Below are positions 8,209 through 16,251 of a stretch of 64,000 nucleotides of DNA, in pieces. The position numbers and the translations under genes are program-made. The notes under the pieces were generated by a model. That model made no database searches. It saw nothing but the letters and a program-made list of their open reading frames with translations, and was not told the origin of the DNA. Source of the DNA: Vibrio maritimus (GTDB lineage: Bacteria > Pseudomonadota > Gammaproteobacteria > Enterobacterales > Vibrionaceae); contig NZ_CP090439.1 of assembly GCF_021441885.1 (NCBI RefSeq), forward strand, positions 310,001 to 374,000, in the 5' to 3' direction. Within the stretch, counting starts at the first letter, position 1. The number at the start of each line of letters is the position of its first letter.

Positions 8209-9473
8209 TCTTTCAGAATACCCCTTTGTTTCATCCATTCGATTGCATTGTCTGCACCATTTTCACTGCGCAATGCAATCGATAGCCGTTGCGCATTCTC
8301 TTTAAAGCGCTCATCTTCAACTAATTGACGGAGTGCGTAGGCAAGTTTATCGGCGGTGAGTGCACTTTGTTTGATTGGCGTGGGGCCAAGCTCTTTACGA
8401 GCCACTTCAGCCCCCCAAAAAGGTTGATCAGCAAAGAATGGGCAAATAAGCGTCGGTTTACCAGCCATTAGACCAGCAGCGGTGGTTCCCGCCCCACCAT
8501 GGTGTACCACAGCTGTGACTTGTGGGAATAACCAACTATGGGCTACCGAGTCCACATTGAGAATGTTGCTTGGCAAACTGCCAGCTTTTAGCCCTCCCCA
8601 ACCTGTCGCGATTATCGCTCGTACACCCGCTTTTTGCACCGCTTCAATGATAATCTGGGTCGTCCGTTCAGGATCCTTCCCAGACATACTTCCAAAACCA
8701 ATATAAACAGTCGGCTTGTCAACGGCCAAAAAATCAGTCAGGGATTGAGGCGGTTGGTATGTTTCATTATCAGCGGTGAGTTGGCAGTAGCCTGTTATCA
8801 CACTGTGATTGGGCCAATCAAGGGGACGAGGTAAAAGGTGCTCGCTAAACGCATGCAAGACAGAGACAGGTCGACCATCACTGTGGCTGAGTATCCCTTT
8901 GTCTTTTTCTAATCGCGGTAGGTCCAATAACGCCTCTCTTTGGGCATTTAGATCTGAAAGATATTGACGATAACCAAGATTAATTAAGTGGTAGCTAAGG
9001 CGATTTATTATTGGCCCTAGGTTTGGTATGCCTGCTGGAGGAAACGAGCGCGTCTTCACTATCATAGGTTGAAGCGCTAACACGACAGCTGGTACGCCAA
9101 ACTTCTCGGCAATCGAGACCGCAGCTAGGCACTTGGGGTGATAGATGACAAGTTCCGGTTCTGATTCAAGACCTGCTTTAATGCTATCGACTATCAATTG
9201 GCGATTGATAGGTTTCGCTAACTTCATCAAACGCAGCGCAGTTTTAACACCACTCACAAGACTCCCCATCTTCTCAAACGTCCCTCCTTCCACTAGCTGA
9301 AATAAATCATCGGAAAGTGGTTTATGAGAAAGCCCGTGAGCCTCAACTAAACTTTTAAAACGCTGCGCTGCGCAAAGATCAATATAGTGACCTCTTTGCT
9401 TCAACGCCTTGCCAAGCGCGATGTATGGCTCAACATCACCGCGAGAGCCTATTGTCATTAAGAGTATTTTCAA
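8205..9473 (-). CDS. GT1-family glycosyltransferase (UDP-glucuronosyl/sterol-glucosyl type)
   Basis: A 422-residue GT-B glycosyltransferase. The N-terminus MTIGSRGDVEPYIALGKAL is the typical acceptor-side start of the family. The C-terminal donor half has YIGFGSM, the HHGGAGTT motif that holds the nucleotide-sugar phosphate, and PFFADQPFWG near the end. Such enzymes add a sugar to lipids, sterols or small hydrophobic molecules. Its end overlaps the patatin gene, and the GNAT gene lies six bases upstream on the same strand, suggesting a two-gene unit. Acceptor unknown. Confidence 0.85.
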   Translation of the reverse strand: MKILLMTIGSRGDVEPYIALGKALKQRGHYIDLCAAQRFKSLVEAHGLSHKPLSDDLFQLVEGGTFEKMGSLVSGVKTALRLMKLAKPINRQLIVDSIKAGLESEPELVIYHPKCLAAVSIAEKFGVPAVVLALQPMIVKTRSFPPAGIPNLGPIINRLSYHLINLGYRQYLSDLNAQREALLDLPRLEKDKGILSHSDGRPVSVLHAFSEHLLPRPLDWPNHSVITGYCQLTADNETYQPPQSLTDFLAVDKPTVYIGFGSMSGKDPERTTQIIIEAVQKAGVRAIIATGWGGLKAGSLPSNILNVDSVAHSWLFPQVTAVVHHGGAGTTAAGLMAGKPTLICPFFADQPFWGAEVARKELGPTPIKQSALTADKLAYALRQLVEDERFKENAQRLSIALRSENGADNAIEWMKQRGILKD

Positions 9474-9479
9474 ACAAAC

Positions 9480-9998
9480 TCACTCCTGCTCACAACATGG
9501 CTGCACGATAGAAAAGGTCACTAAATCCACACTGTCATAAAGTACCTCTGATGACGGTGTCATGCCCAAATTCTGCAAGATACGAACAGAGGGAAGGTTA
9601 TCAACGACAGCCACACCAAACACCTCTTCAACCAAACGATTACTGAAAACAAACTCGATCGACGCGCGAGCGGCTTCACTAGCAAAACCTCGCCCTTGAA
9701 ACCTTGGCAAAAAGCCATATCGGATATCATGAAATGGAGAATCAGGTAACCGCTCAACACCCGCATAGCCAACAACGACCTCTGGATTTCCCTTCAATGC
9801 GACCGTAAAAGTACCAAAGCCCTTTTTCCAATGCGCCACTCTGTTGGACACATAATTGGAAATATAGTCACTGGTATATGGCTTGCCTCCTGGGAGATAT
9901 CGAACGATATTAGGGTCCTTGAGCATCACCTCATAAAATTGCAGATCATTGCTTGTCGTCGGGCGAAGTATCAACCTCTGTGTTTCAATCATATCCAT
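9480..9998 (-). CDS. GNAT-family N-acetyltransferase (RimJ/RimL-like)
   Basis: A 172-residue acetyltransferase. It begins IETQRLILRPTTSNDL, the standard opening of the RimJ/RimL branch, and has the acetyl-CoA loop GYGFLPRFQGRGFASEAARA (R/QxxGxG/A), followed by NLPSVRILQNLGM. The branch modifies protein N-termini, amino sugars or antibiotics; the substrate here is unknown. The ATG at 9998 was chosen; an upstream GTG at 10007 and an ATG at 9992 are alternatives. Probably co-transcribed with the glycosyltransferase. Confidence 0.85.
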   Translation of the reverse strand: MDMIETQRLILRPTTSNDLQFYEVMLKDPNIVRYLPGGKPYTSDYISNYVSNRVAHWKKGFGTFTVALKGNPEVVVGYAGVERLPDSPFHDIRYGFLPRFQGRGFASEAARASIEFVFSNRLVEEVFGVAVVDNLPSVRILQNLGMTPSSEVLYDSVDLVTFSIVQPCCEQE

Positions 9999-10019
9999 TG
10001 CCACCACACTTCATGATAA

Positions 10020-10205
10020 TTGGCGCCATCCGATGAGCTCAAGAGGCGACCTCTCCAACCATATTGCAAATCCATAGTAGTAATATCAAGTAATATTAGT
10101 CACTTAACCATTCAACAGTATCCAAGCGTTCGTTTTCTGATAAGTTGGCGCGATCGGAATTCATCTTGGCACGATCGGATGTCTCTTGGCGCTATTTGAT
10201 TATCT
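10020..10205. repeat. Four TTGGC direct repeats, candidate AraC-type operator
   Basis: Three direct repeats start at 10145, 10166 and 10186 (TTGGCGCGATCGGA, TTGGCACGATCGGA, TTGGCGCTATTTGA), 21 and 20 bases apart, just before the dehydrogenase promoter. A fourth related copy, TTGGCGCCATCCGATG, starts at 10020 on the same strand near the GNAT start. Two-turn spacing of direct repeats is characteristic of AraC-family binding, and an AraC gene lies in the operon downstream. Confidence 0.7.
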
Positions 10206-10262
10206 ATACTCTCCTCATCAAATAACAACACGTACCTACAACCTCACTCGGAGAGTATCATC

Positions 10263-11045
10263 ATGGCAAATACAGCACTTATTACCGGCGCATCAAGTGG
10301 CATTGGACTAGAACTGGCGAAAATTCATGCTCAAAAAGGTGGTGATTTGGTTCTTGTGGCGCGCTCGAAAGCTAAACTTGAAGAGCTCAAGCAAGAACTC
10401 GAAAACGAGTTCAACGTTACTGTAACCGTGCTTCCTTCGGATCTCTCAAAGCCTGAGTCAGCGCAGCAACTCTTCGAGCAAACTGAGGCTGCAGGGCTAC
10501 AAATCGATACACTCATCAACAACGCGGGCTTCGGTGGGCATGGTAACTTCCACGAGCGCTCTCTTGAGGATGAACAAGCAATGATGCAGGTCAATATGGT
10601 GACATTGACGAACTTGACGCATCTTTACCTAACAGGGATGGTCGAGCGAAACAGAGGTAAAATTCTCAACGTGTCATCTACTGCCTCATTTATGCCTGGT
10701 CCCCTACAAGCGGTCTATTACGCAACCAAGGCTTATGTGACGTCGTTCAGTCAAGCCGTCGCGGAAGAAGTGAAGAATCACAACATCACGGTTACGGCTC
10801 TGTGTCCGGGTGCCGTGGCGACCGGCTTTGTGGCTGCTGCTGACCTTCAGGGTGTTGAGATCTTCGATAAAGCTAAAACGCCAAAGTCGGTTGCTGAGTG
10901 TGGCTATCAAGCAATGGAGAAAGGCGAACTGGTTGCTTTTAATGAGTCTGGATTGAAGTTCATGTTGAATTGGATTGTTCCATTCCTTCCTCGTAAGATG
11001 GTACTTAAGATCTCTCGCCAAGCGATGGAAAAAACCGCCAAGTAA
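10263..11045 (+). CDS. Short-chain dehydrogenase/reductase (DltE-like)
   Basis: A 260-residue classical SDR. The cofactor site TGASSGIG is at residues 8-15, NNAG follows after VTVLPSDLS, the catalytic serine lies in NVSSTAS, and YYATK supplies catalytic Tyr and Lys. LCPGAVATGF completes the core. The arginine in VARSKAKLEEL just after beta-2 suggests NADP. It is preceded by a GGAGAGTATC ribosome site and by the TTGGC repeats, and an AraC gene follows 51 bases later. Substrate unknown; members of this group reduce acyl or keto compounds. Confidence 0.87.
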   Translation: MANTALITGASSGIGLELAKIHAQKGGDLVLVARSKAKLEELKQELENEFNVTVTVLPSDLSKPESAQQLFEQTEAAGLQIDTLINNAGFGGHGNFHERSLEDEQAMMQVNMVTLTNLTHLYLTGMVERNRGKILNVSSTASFMPGPLQAVYYATKAYVTSFSQAVAEEVKNHNITVTALCPGAVATGFVAAADLQGVEIFDKAKTPKSVAECGYQAMEKGELVAFNESGLKFMLNWIVPFLPRKMVLKISRQAMEKTAK

Positions 11046-11096
11046 CCTTCCACTATTAGGTAAACTTCTGTTATTCGACAAGGTAGAAGCATTGAG

Positions 11097-12092
11097 ATGA
11101 GAAGAGCTAACAAATTTGTTATCCCACCGAACTGGAAACTGTTGTTCAGTGATCTTGGACTTAACATTGAGGAAGTACTCGCTTACGCAGGGCTTCCCAA
11201 AGGGTTGTTCTCGCAAGAAAAAATCCAGCTCTCTCCTTCTCAATACTTTCAGTTGTGGCGCGGCGTCGATCTCGCAGCACACGGTAAAGAGATGCCTCTT
11301 GAGTTTGCAAAAGTAATGAGCTTGGAGTTCTTTGATGTGCCAATATACGCGGCTATCTGTACGCCAAACCTCAACGCTGCTGCCAAGCGCTTACAGGAAT
11401 ACAAGCCATTGATCGGCCCAATGCTGCTCGATATCAAGAGCACCACAGATTTTACCGATTTAGAGATCAGCTGTTACGGATACGAAGAGCCGCTACCGCT
11501 CTGCTTAAACCTGTCAGAGCTTATCTTCTTTACCCAGCTCGCACGTCTTGCCACTCGTCAGCACATAAAGCCGCTACAGGTGGAGTTGCCTGCGCTACCT
11601 AGCGACATCGCTGCCTATGAGTCCTATTTCAGCTGCTCAATTACCAAGGGTAACTCGACGCGGATTCGATTCTCAGCTAAAGATGCAAACACCCCTTTTC
11701 TCACGAGCAATCAAGTCATGCTTAACTGCTTTGAGAATGAGCTTCAGAAGCAGTTAAATGAGATAGTTGGAGAAAAACAACTCACTGATCGTGTGAAATC
11801 GGTTTTGCTTGACGCCTTGCCTCAAGGACAGAGCAGCATCGACTTCGTCGCACGCGAACTGGCGATGAGCAAACGCACGCTGCAACGTAAGCTGTCAACC
11901 GAAGCGCAGAGCTATCAAGATGTATTGCAAGAGGTGCGTCAAAGTCTTGCTCAAGACTACCTCACCAAATCTGACTTACCCGTTAGTGAAATCTCGTTTT
12001 TGCTTGGATTCCAAGAGAGTAACTCTTTTATTCGCGCCTATACGACTTGGAATGGTCAATCACCAAACCAGCTGCGCGAACGTTTAATCTAG
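11097..12092 (+). CDS. AraC-family regulator with arabinose-binding-like N-terminal domain
   Basis: A 331-residue regulator. The first 200 residues form the long Arabinose_bd-type domain seen in OruR/ArgR-like and virulence AraC regulators, and the C-terminus has the HTH_18 pair (VARELAMSKRTLQRKLSTEA, then VSEISFLLGFQESNSFIRAY). It follows the dehydrogenase in the same orientation and overlaps nothing. The TTGGC direct repeats upstream of the pair are the obvious candidate binding sites. The effector is unknown. Confidence 0.9.
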   Translation: MRRANKFVIPPNWKLLFSDLGLNIEEVLAYAGLPKGLFSQEKIQLSPSQYFQLWRGVDLAAHGKEMPLEFAKVMSLEFFDVPIYAAICTPNLNAAAKRLQEYKPLIGPMLLDIKSTTDFTDLEISCYGYEEPLPLCLNLSELIFFTQLARLATRQHIKPLQVELPALPSDIAAYESYFSCSITKGNSTRIRFSAKDANTPFLTSNQVMLNCFENELQKQLNEIVGEKQLTDRVKSVLLDALPQGQSSIDFVARELAMSKRTLQRKLSTEAQSYQDVLQEVRQSLAQDYLTKSDLPVSEISFLLGFQESNSFIRAYTTWNGQSPNQLRERLI

Positions 12093-12095
12093 GTC

Positions 12096-12776
12096 ATGTC
12101 TATGAGAAGCTCTCAAACGCTAACAAGTGATGAACAAGCCCTAATTGTAGCGCTATTTTCAACACTGGAGAGCCATTATGGATGGTTTGATTGGTGGCCA
12201 AGTGATGACCATTATGAGGTGATGCTGGGATCGATTCTGGTACAAAACACTAATTGGCGAAACGCACAAAAAGCACTGGATAATTTACAAGATGACTTGT
12301 CCCCACAGGCTATCGAAGAGATGGATCTTACCCTGCTTGCTCAAAAAATTCGCTCTAGCGGCTACTACAATCAAAAAGCGAAAAAAATCAAAGCGGTGAC
12401 GCAGTGGTTTGCACACTATGAGTATCAAATTGAAAAAGTCCGACAATGTTCTGTTGAGCAGCTTAGACCTGAGTTGCTGAGCATCAACGGTGTCGGCGGC
12501 GAAACTGCGGACGTCATACTTACCTATGCGATTGGCAAGCCTTCATTTGTTATTGATGCCTATGCTCGCAGGATATTTTCTCGCTTTGGTCACCAAGTTC
12601 CAAAAAGCTATGAGACCTTTCGCAATCAGATGCAACAAGCGATACAGCCAGAAACCAAGACCTACGCTTATTATCATGGACTCATGGTTGAGCATGGCCA
12701 GCAGTTTTGTCTGACCAAGCCCAAATGTGAATTCTGTCCGTTGGTAGCGACTTGCCGCAAAGTGGGCGTCGACTAG
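12096..12776 (+). CDS. Endonuclease III-like DNA glycosylase (HhH-GPD, 4Fe-4S)
   Basis: A 226-residue HhH-GPD protein that removes damaged bases from DNA. The hairpin-helix-hairpin reads INGVGGETADVIL and the catalytic aspartate lies in VIDAYARRIF. The lysine that gives Endonuclease III its lyase activity (GVGRKTAN) is replaced by glutamate, so a monofunctional glycosylase of the MagIII-like kind is expected. The C-terminal cluster is C-x5-C-x2-C-x5-C (CLTKPKCEFCPLVATC) instead of the usual x6 first spacing. It begins three bases after the AraC stop and is probably translated from the same message. Confidence 0.88.
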   Translation: MSMRSSQTLTSDEQALIVALFSTLESHYGWFDWWPSDDHYEVMLGSILVQNTNWRNAQKALDNLQDDLSPQAIEEMDLTLLAQKIRSSGYYNQKAKKIKAVTQWFAHYEYQIEKVRQCSVEQLRPELLSINGVGGETADVILTYAIGKPSFVIDAYARRIFSRFGHQVPKSYETFRNQMQQAIQPETKTYAYYHGLMVEHGQQFCLTKPKCEFCPLVATCRKVGVD

Positions 12777-12825
12777 CTAGAGCGAGTATGACTTTACTCT
12801 CTTTCTTTTCGTTATAAGTTTTGGA

Positions 12826-13302
12826 TTACCAGCGAGAACGGTAGCTTCGGTGGCAGCTTTTACAGGTTGATTCTGCGACTTTCAGACCACGCTTCACTTC
12901 GTCTATCGACTGTTTGTCCACACCTTCAGCGACTTGCTTATAGCCTTGTTGCATTTCGGCTAGGAGTCGATTGAATTTTTCCGGTTTAGTCCACACGGAC
13001 TCTTTCGCTTTACTTCCCTCTTGGGAACCCGTCTCGAATGCGTTTGATAACATGGTGCTATCAACCGTCAACTGTTCGCTTGCTGCCAGCATGGCCTGCC
13101 AATCAATGTCTGACTTTTTAACTTGCTTATTCACGACTTTCGTTTGGTTTTCGATGTTAGAGAAAGCATTTTGCCTAGCTTCTATCATCTCTTCATGAGC
13201 TTGAGCCAGACTCGTGTGTGTAATCCCAAACACGGCTAACACGGTGATCACTATTTTCATTGCTTTGTTCCCAACAGTACGTTCAGTTATCGATTTCGAC
13301 AT
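12826..13302 (-). CDS. Periplasmic cytochrome c' / c-556 type
   Basis: A 158-residue exported cytochrome with its single haem motif at the extreme C-terminus (STCKSCHRSYRSRW), the arrangement of the four-helix-bundle cytochromes c' and c-556. The body is helical with few other motifs. An AGGAGG ribosome site six bases before the ATG at 13302 decides that start, which puts about 15 extra residues ahead of the hydrophobic signal (MKIVITVLAVFGITHTSLA). It is divergent from a b-type cytochrome, a common pairing, across a very long palindrome. A role in electron transfer or nitric oxide binding is inference. Confidence 0.85.
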   Translation of the reverse strand: MSKSITERTVGNKAMKIVITVLAVFGITHTSLAQAHEEMIEARQNAFSNIENQTKVVNKQVKKSDIDWQAMLAASEQLTVDSTMLSNAFETGSQEGSKAKESVWTKPEKFNRLLAEMQQGYKQVAEGVDKQSIDEVKRGLKVAESTCKSCHRSYRSRW

Positions 13303-13357
13303 AAATCCTCCTAGCGTTTGATTCTCTGTTTTTGATTAGTGCGACTGCCTACGTCAT

Positions 13358-13407
13358 TTAATTTACACAACAATAGTTGCGCACGCAACTATTGTTGTGT
13401 AAATTAA
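13358..13407. repeat. Perfect 24-bp inverted repeat with a 2-bp centre
   Basis: The left arm 13358-13381 and right arm 13384-13407 are exact reverse complements, separated only by CA. The core reads CAATAGTTGCG / CGCAACTATTG. It lies in the divergent promoter between the cytochrome c' and cytochrome b genes, 50 bases before the c' start. A ten-base match to the half-site, CAATAGTTGC, recurs at 14053-14062 just before the MarR gene. Candidate MarR operator, or a cruciform/attenuator element. Confidence 0.8.
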
Positions 13408-13439
13408 TCTCACTTTCCAAACACAATGAGAAAAACACA

Positions 13440-14078
13440 ATGAGAAAAGTTAAGATCTGGGACCTATCAACAAGACTTTACCACTGGGCTCAAGCGCTGA
13501 TTTTCTTCGGATTAATGGCAACAGGGATAACTTCAAATGGTCCACATGTTCAACTTGGATTGGCGCTATTCACATTGATTGTTTGGCGAATCCTGTGGGG
13601 ATTGGTTGGTAGTGAGACAAATCGCTTTTCGCAGTTTGTCCGTAATCCGTTGAACACCGTCAGATATGCGCTGGGTAAAAGCACACCCTATATTGGTCAT
13701 AATCCCCTTGGCGCATTTATGGTCATCACTATGCTAACCACGCTATTAGTGCAGTGTTTGACCGGAATGATGTTAGCAGGGCTATTTGATGGACTGGAAG
13801 CATACGGGCTTATCATTCCAGATGCTCTCTATGAGATCTCTGAGGAAGTACATATCCTACTTGCCGACCTGCTCCCCATCATAATTGCGACTCACGTAGG
13901 AGCAATTGTGATCTACAAGATCTTCGGTAAAGGTTTATTAAAAGCCATGATCACAGGTTATCAATCACTGGACTTCAACCAATCCGTACCCGTACTATCG
14001 AGTCAAATCAAAGCGCTACTAGTGCTAATCTTTGCAATTTTGGTTACGATGACAATAGTTGCTACATCAAATATGTAA
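13440..14078 (+). CDS. Membrane b-type cytochrome (cytochrome b561 family)
   Basis: A 212-residue integral membrane protein of the di-haem b561/Ni-Fe-hydrogenase cytochrome b group. It opens with KIWDLSTRLYHW, whose His is a haem ligand, and has about four membrane helices (LIFFGLMATGI; LALFTLIVWRILWGLVG; FMVITMLTTLLVQCLTGMML; LLPIIIATHVGAIVIY) with paired histidines in VHILLADL and ATHVGA. The start at 13440 is chosen because a longer frame from a TTG at 13377 would run through the palindrome. It probably passes electrons from quinol to the divergent cytochrome c'. Confidence 0.83.
   Translation: MRKVKIWDLSTRLYHWAQALIFFGLMATGITSNGPHVQLGLALFTLIVWRILWGLVGSETNRFSQFVRNPLNTVRYALGKSTPYIGHNPLGAFMVITMLTTLLVQCLTGMMLAGLFDGLEAYGLIIPDALYEISEEVHILLADLLPIIIATHVGAIVIYKIFGKGLLKAMITGYQSLDFNQSVPVLSSQIKALLVLIFAILVTMTIVATSNM
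14053..14062 (+). promoter_or_regulatory. Second copy of the palindrome half-site before the MarR gene
   Basis: CAATAGTTGC, identical to ten bases of the 13358-13407 arm, lies inside the 3' end of the cytochrome b gene and 54 bases before the MarR start. A degenerate partner, GTAACTGTATTG, follows. It may let the regulator sense its own level. Confidence 0.4.
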
Positions 14079-14115
14079 CTGTATTGATAGTCAAACGACG
14101 AAAATGGAAGTAAAA

Positions 14116-14544
14116 ATGGAAAGCGAGTTTAATCGTCAAACAAGTTTTGGCTGGCTTTTGAATGTGGTAGCAAACCACGCATCTAAAGAGTTCGACAAAC
14201 GCCTTAAAGACAATGGTCTTACCTTAGCTTTGTGGCCTACATTAATGTGTTTGTGGGAAAAAGAAGGGGTGACACAGCGAGAGATCGCGCAAATGTCTAA
14301 AGTGGAAAGTTCAACGACAACTCGTACGCTCGATAAGCTTGAAACGCTTGGTTTGGTTGAGCGCAAACCCGACCCAGAAAGTCGTCGTTCATTTCGCATT
14401 TATCTCACTGATGAAGGTAAGGCACTAAAAGACAAAGTGATCCATCTTCCAGTTGAGGTAAATCGTGAACTGCTTGAAGACTTAGATTCCGCAGAGCAAG
14501 CAACGCTTATTAGTCTCCTACAAAAACTAGTCGACAAGATATAA
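14116..14544 (+). CDS. MarR-family transcriptional regulator
   Basis: A 142-residue winged-helix regulator. The central wHTH is clear (VTQREIAQMSKVESSTTTRTLDKL, then GLVERKPDPESRRSFRIYLTDEG), with the RxxDxRS/Rxxx wing motif intact. GGAAG lies five bases before the ATG at 14116, which is preferred over 14104 and 14059. It follows the cytochrome b gene by 37 bases, so it may be the last gene of that unit, and it is the most likely protein to bind the long palindrome at 13358-13407. Confidence 0.88.
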   Translation: MESEFNRQTSFGWLLNVVANHASKEFDKRLKDNGLTLALWPTLMCLWEKEGVTQREIAQMSKVESSTTTRTLDKLETLGLVERKPDPESRRSFRIYLTDEGKALKDKVIHLPVEVNRELLEDLDSAEQATLISLLQKLVDKI

Positions 14545-14820
14545 CCCCCTTTCATGTGAGCAATCTCTAAACGCAGGTTGCTCACTTTCTCAAATAATTT
14601 TTGAGACAGAATCCAAATGTAAGCTAAGCAGCAAACTCCAATCACCTCTATGGTTAGTAAAGGCATACACGAACTGCATCCAACCCAATCAAATACTATC
14701 AAATAATTTTTGATAATATTTCAATCAGTATGCTGTTTTTGGTGATAAAAACTTGTCCTAAGATACACACATCGACACAGAACAGGGCGCAATTAAGCGC
14801 AATATCGAGAGGAAAACTCC

Positions 14821-15111
14821 ATGGCTAAGCTAACTATCGTTGCAAACATCATCGCTAAACAAGACAAAGTAGAACTAGTAAAACAAGAATTACTCAAGCT
14901 GATTGATATCACCAGAGCAGAAGAAGGCTGCATTAACTACGACCTTCACCAAGACAACGAGAACCCAGCTCACTTTGTGTTTTATGAGAACTGGGAATCA
15001 CGCGAGTTATGGCAAGCTCACATGGGTAATCAACACCTTGCCGATTATCTCGCAGCGACAGAAGGTGCTGTTGACACCTTTACCGTTAGCGAAATGACTC
15101 ACATTGGCTAA
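14821..15111 (+). CDS. Antibiotic biosynthesis monooxygenase-domain protein (YgiN-like)
   Basis: A 96-residue ABM-fold protein: KLTIVANIIAKQDKVELV at the start, then TRAEEGCINYDLHQDNENPAHFVFYENW and WQAHMGNQHLADYL, the standard pattern of small dimeric ferredoxin-like monooxygenases such as quinol monooxygenase YgiN. GAGAGGA lies ahead of the ATG. It stands alone between a MarR and a LysR gene and ends in a bidirectional terminator. Substrate unknown; quinones or dicarbonyl compounds are common for the family. Confidence 0.87.
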   Translation: MAKLTIVANIIAKQDKVELVKQELLKLIDITRAEEGCINYDLHQDNENPAHFVFYENWESRELWQAHMGNQHLADYLAATEGAVDTFTVSEMTHIG

Positions 15112-15130
15112 CAACACCTAACTGTTATTG

Positions 15131-15153
15131 AAAAGGGGCACATCGCCCCTTTT
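15131..15153. terminator. Bidirectional rho-independent terminator
   Basis: AAAAGGGGC (15131-15139) and GCCCCTTTT (15145-15153) form a strong stem with a five-base loop and T-runs on both strands. It closes the monooxygenase gene and, from the other side, the LysR gene, whose stop codon overlaps it. Confidence 0.9.
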
Positions 15154-16088
15154 TAGTTTAAATTCGCCTTATCAACAAACCCTCGATCAACCAAATTCTC
15201 CAAAATTACACGCGTCTTACTTCTAAAGAGATCTCGAAGCAACCTAACCGTCGGAGTGATCGACTGGCGGCTCGGGCAGATCAACCACAGCTCTGTTGGC
15301 ATAGGCTTGTATTGTGGCAACACATTAACCACATTTCCCGCCAACAAATCCTCTGACATATCTAGGCATGACTTGATTGCCAGCCCCTGCCCTGCCACGC
15401 ACCAACGACGCACAATATCTCCGTCGTTAGAGGCTCGATTCCCTTTTAGTCGCAACTTATGGTCTTCTTGTCCTTCATTGAACACCCAATTATCCTGCAG
15501 TACATCGTGCAGTTGATAGAAAAGGCCATTGTGTTTTGTAAGGTCCGAGAGCGTTTTAGGGGTACCGTTTTGCTTGAGATATACTGGGCTGGCACACATG
15601 ACTCTAGGTACGCTGCATATCTTAAACCCATACATAGACGAATCGGTCGGCTCGCCATAGCGAAGCGCCATGTCTACAGAGTCTCGATAGAAATCAACAT
15701 TACTGTCAGATATATTGCTGCGCAGAGTAATATTTGGGTACTCTTCCATAAACTCATCGAGCCAGTTGATGACCATGTTTCGACCAAGATCCGATGAAAG
15801 CGCGATCCTCACTTCACCATCAATCACGTCTAGGTCATCTTTGATGTTCATTTTCGCCTGCGCCAGCATCGCTAACGCTTGTTCACATTGGGGAAGGTAA
15901 CGTTCGCCCGCCGCTGAGAGGCGCAGATGACGAGTGGTACGCACAAACAACTCAACACCAAGAAAGCTTTCCACTCGTTTAACCGCAGCACTTGCCGTTG
16001 CAGTTCGCATGTCGAGATTGGTTGCTGCTGCAGTAATACTTCGAAACTCGGCAACTTTTAGTATCACTTGCAAATCTTCAAGGAGCAT
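15153..16088 (-). CDS. LysR-family transcriptional regulator
   Basis: A 311-residue LysR protein. The HTH occupies about residues 1-60 (LQVILKVAEFRSITAAATNL, then RTATASAAVKRVESFLGVEL, then RHLRLSAAGERYL). The effector domain is the CrgA-like type (DVDLALRYGEPTDSS variant: VDMALRYGEPTDS). It is divergent from the VOC-family gene with about 160 bases between, so it may control that gene. Effector unknown. Confidence 0.9.
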   Translation of the reverse strand: MLLEDLQVILKVAEFRSITAAATNLDMRTATASAAVKRVESFLGVELFVRTTRHLRLSAAGERYLPQCEQALAMLAQAKMNIKDDLDVIDGEVRIALSSDLGRNMVINWLDEFMEEYPNITLRSNISDSNVDFYRDSVDMALRYGEPTDSSMYGFKICSVPRVMCASPVYLKQNGTPKTLSDLTKHNGLFYQLHDVLQDNWVFNEGQEDHKLRLKGNRASNDGDIVRRWCVAGQGLAIKSCLDMSEDLLAGNVVNVLPQYKPMPTELWLICPSRQSITPTVRLLRDLFRSKTRVILENLVDRGFVDKANLN

Positions 16089-16251
16089 ATTATCAACCCA
16101 ATTTTGATAGTCATGCTTTGATTATAAACCCAAAGAGACAAAATCAACGGATTAAACCCGCCAGAAATATCTCGCAATCTTACTTTACAGAAGTTTGTTG
16201 TACTTCGATTTAATGTACGGTCTAAACAGGTTTGCGCTATGGAGGTGTATT

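Noticed and set aside
10704..11282. 192-residue minus-strand frame across the dehydrogenase end and AraC start
   Set aside because: Both overlapped genes are well supported and the frame shows no domain or ribosome site.
16195..16251. ATG start of the VOC gene 19 codons upstream
   Set aside because: No ribosome site, and the added residues do not resemble VOC N-termini.
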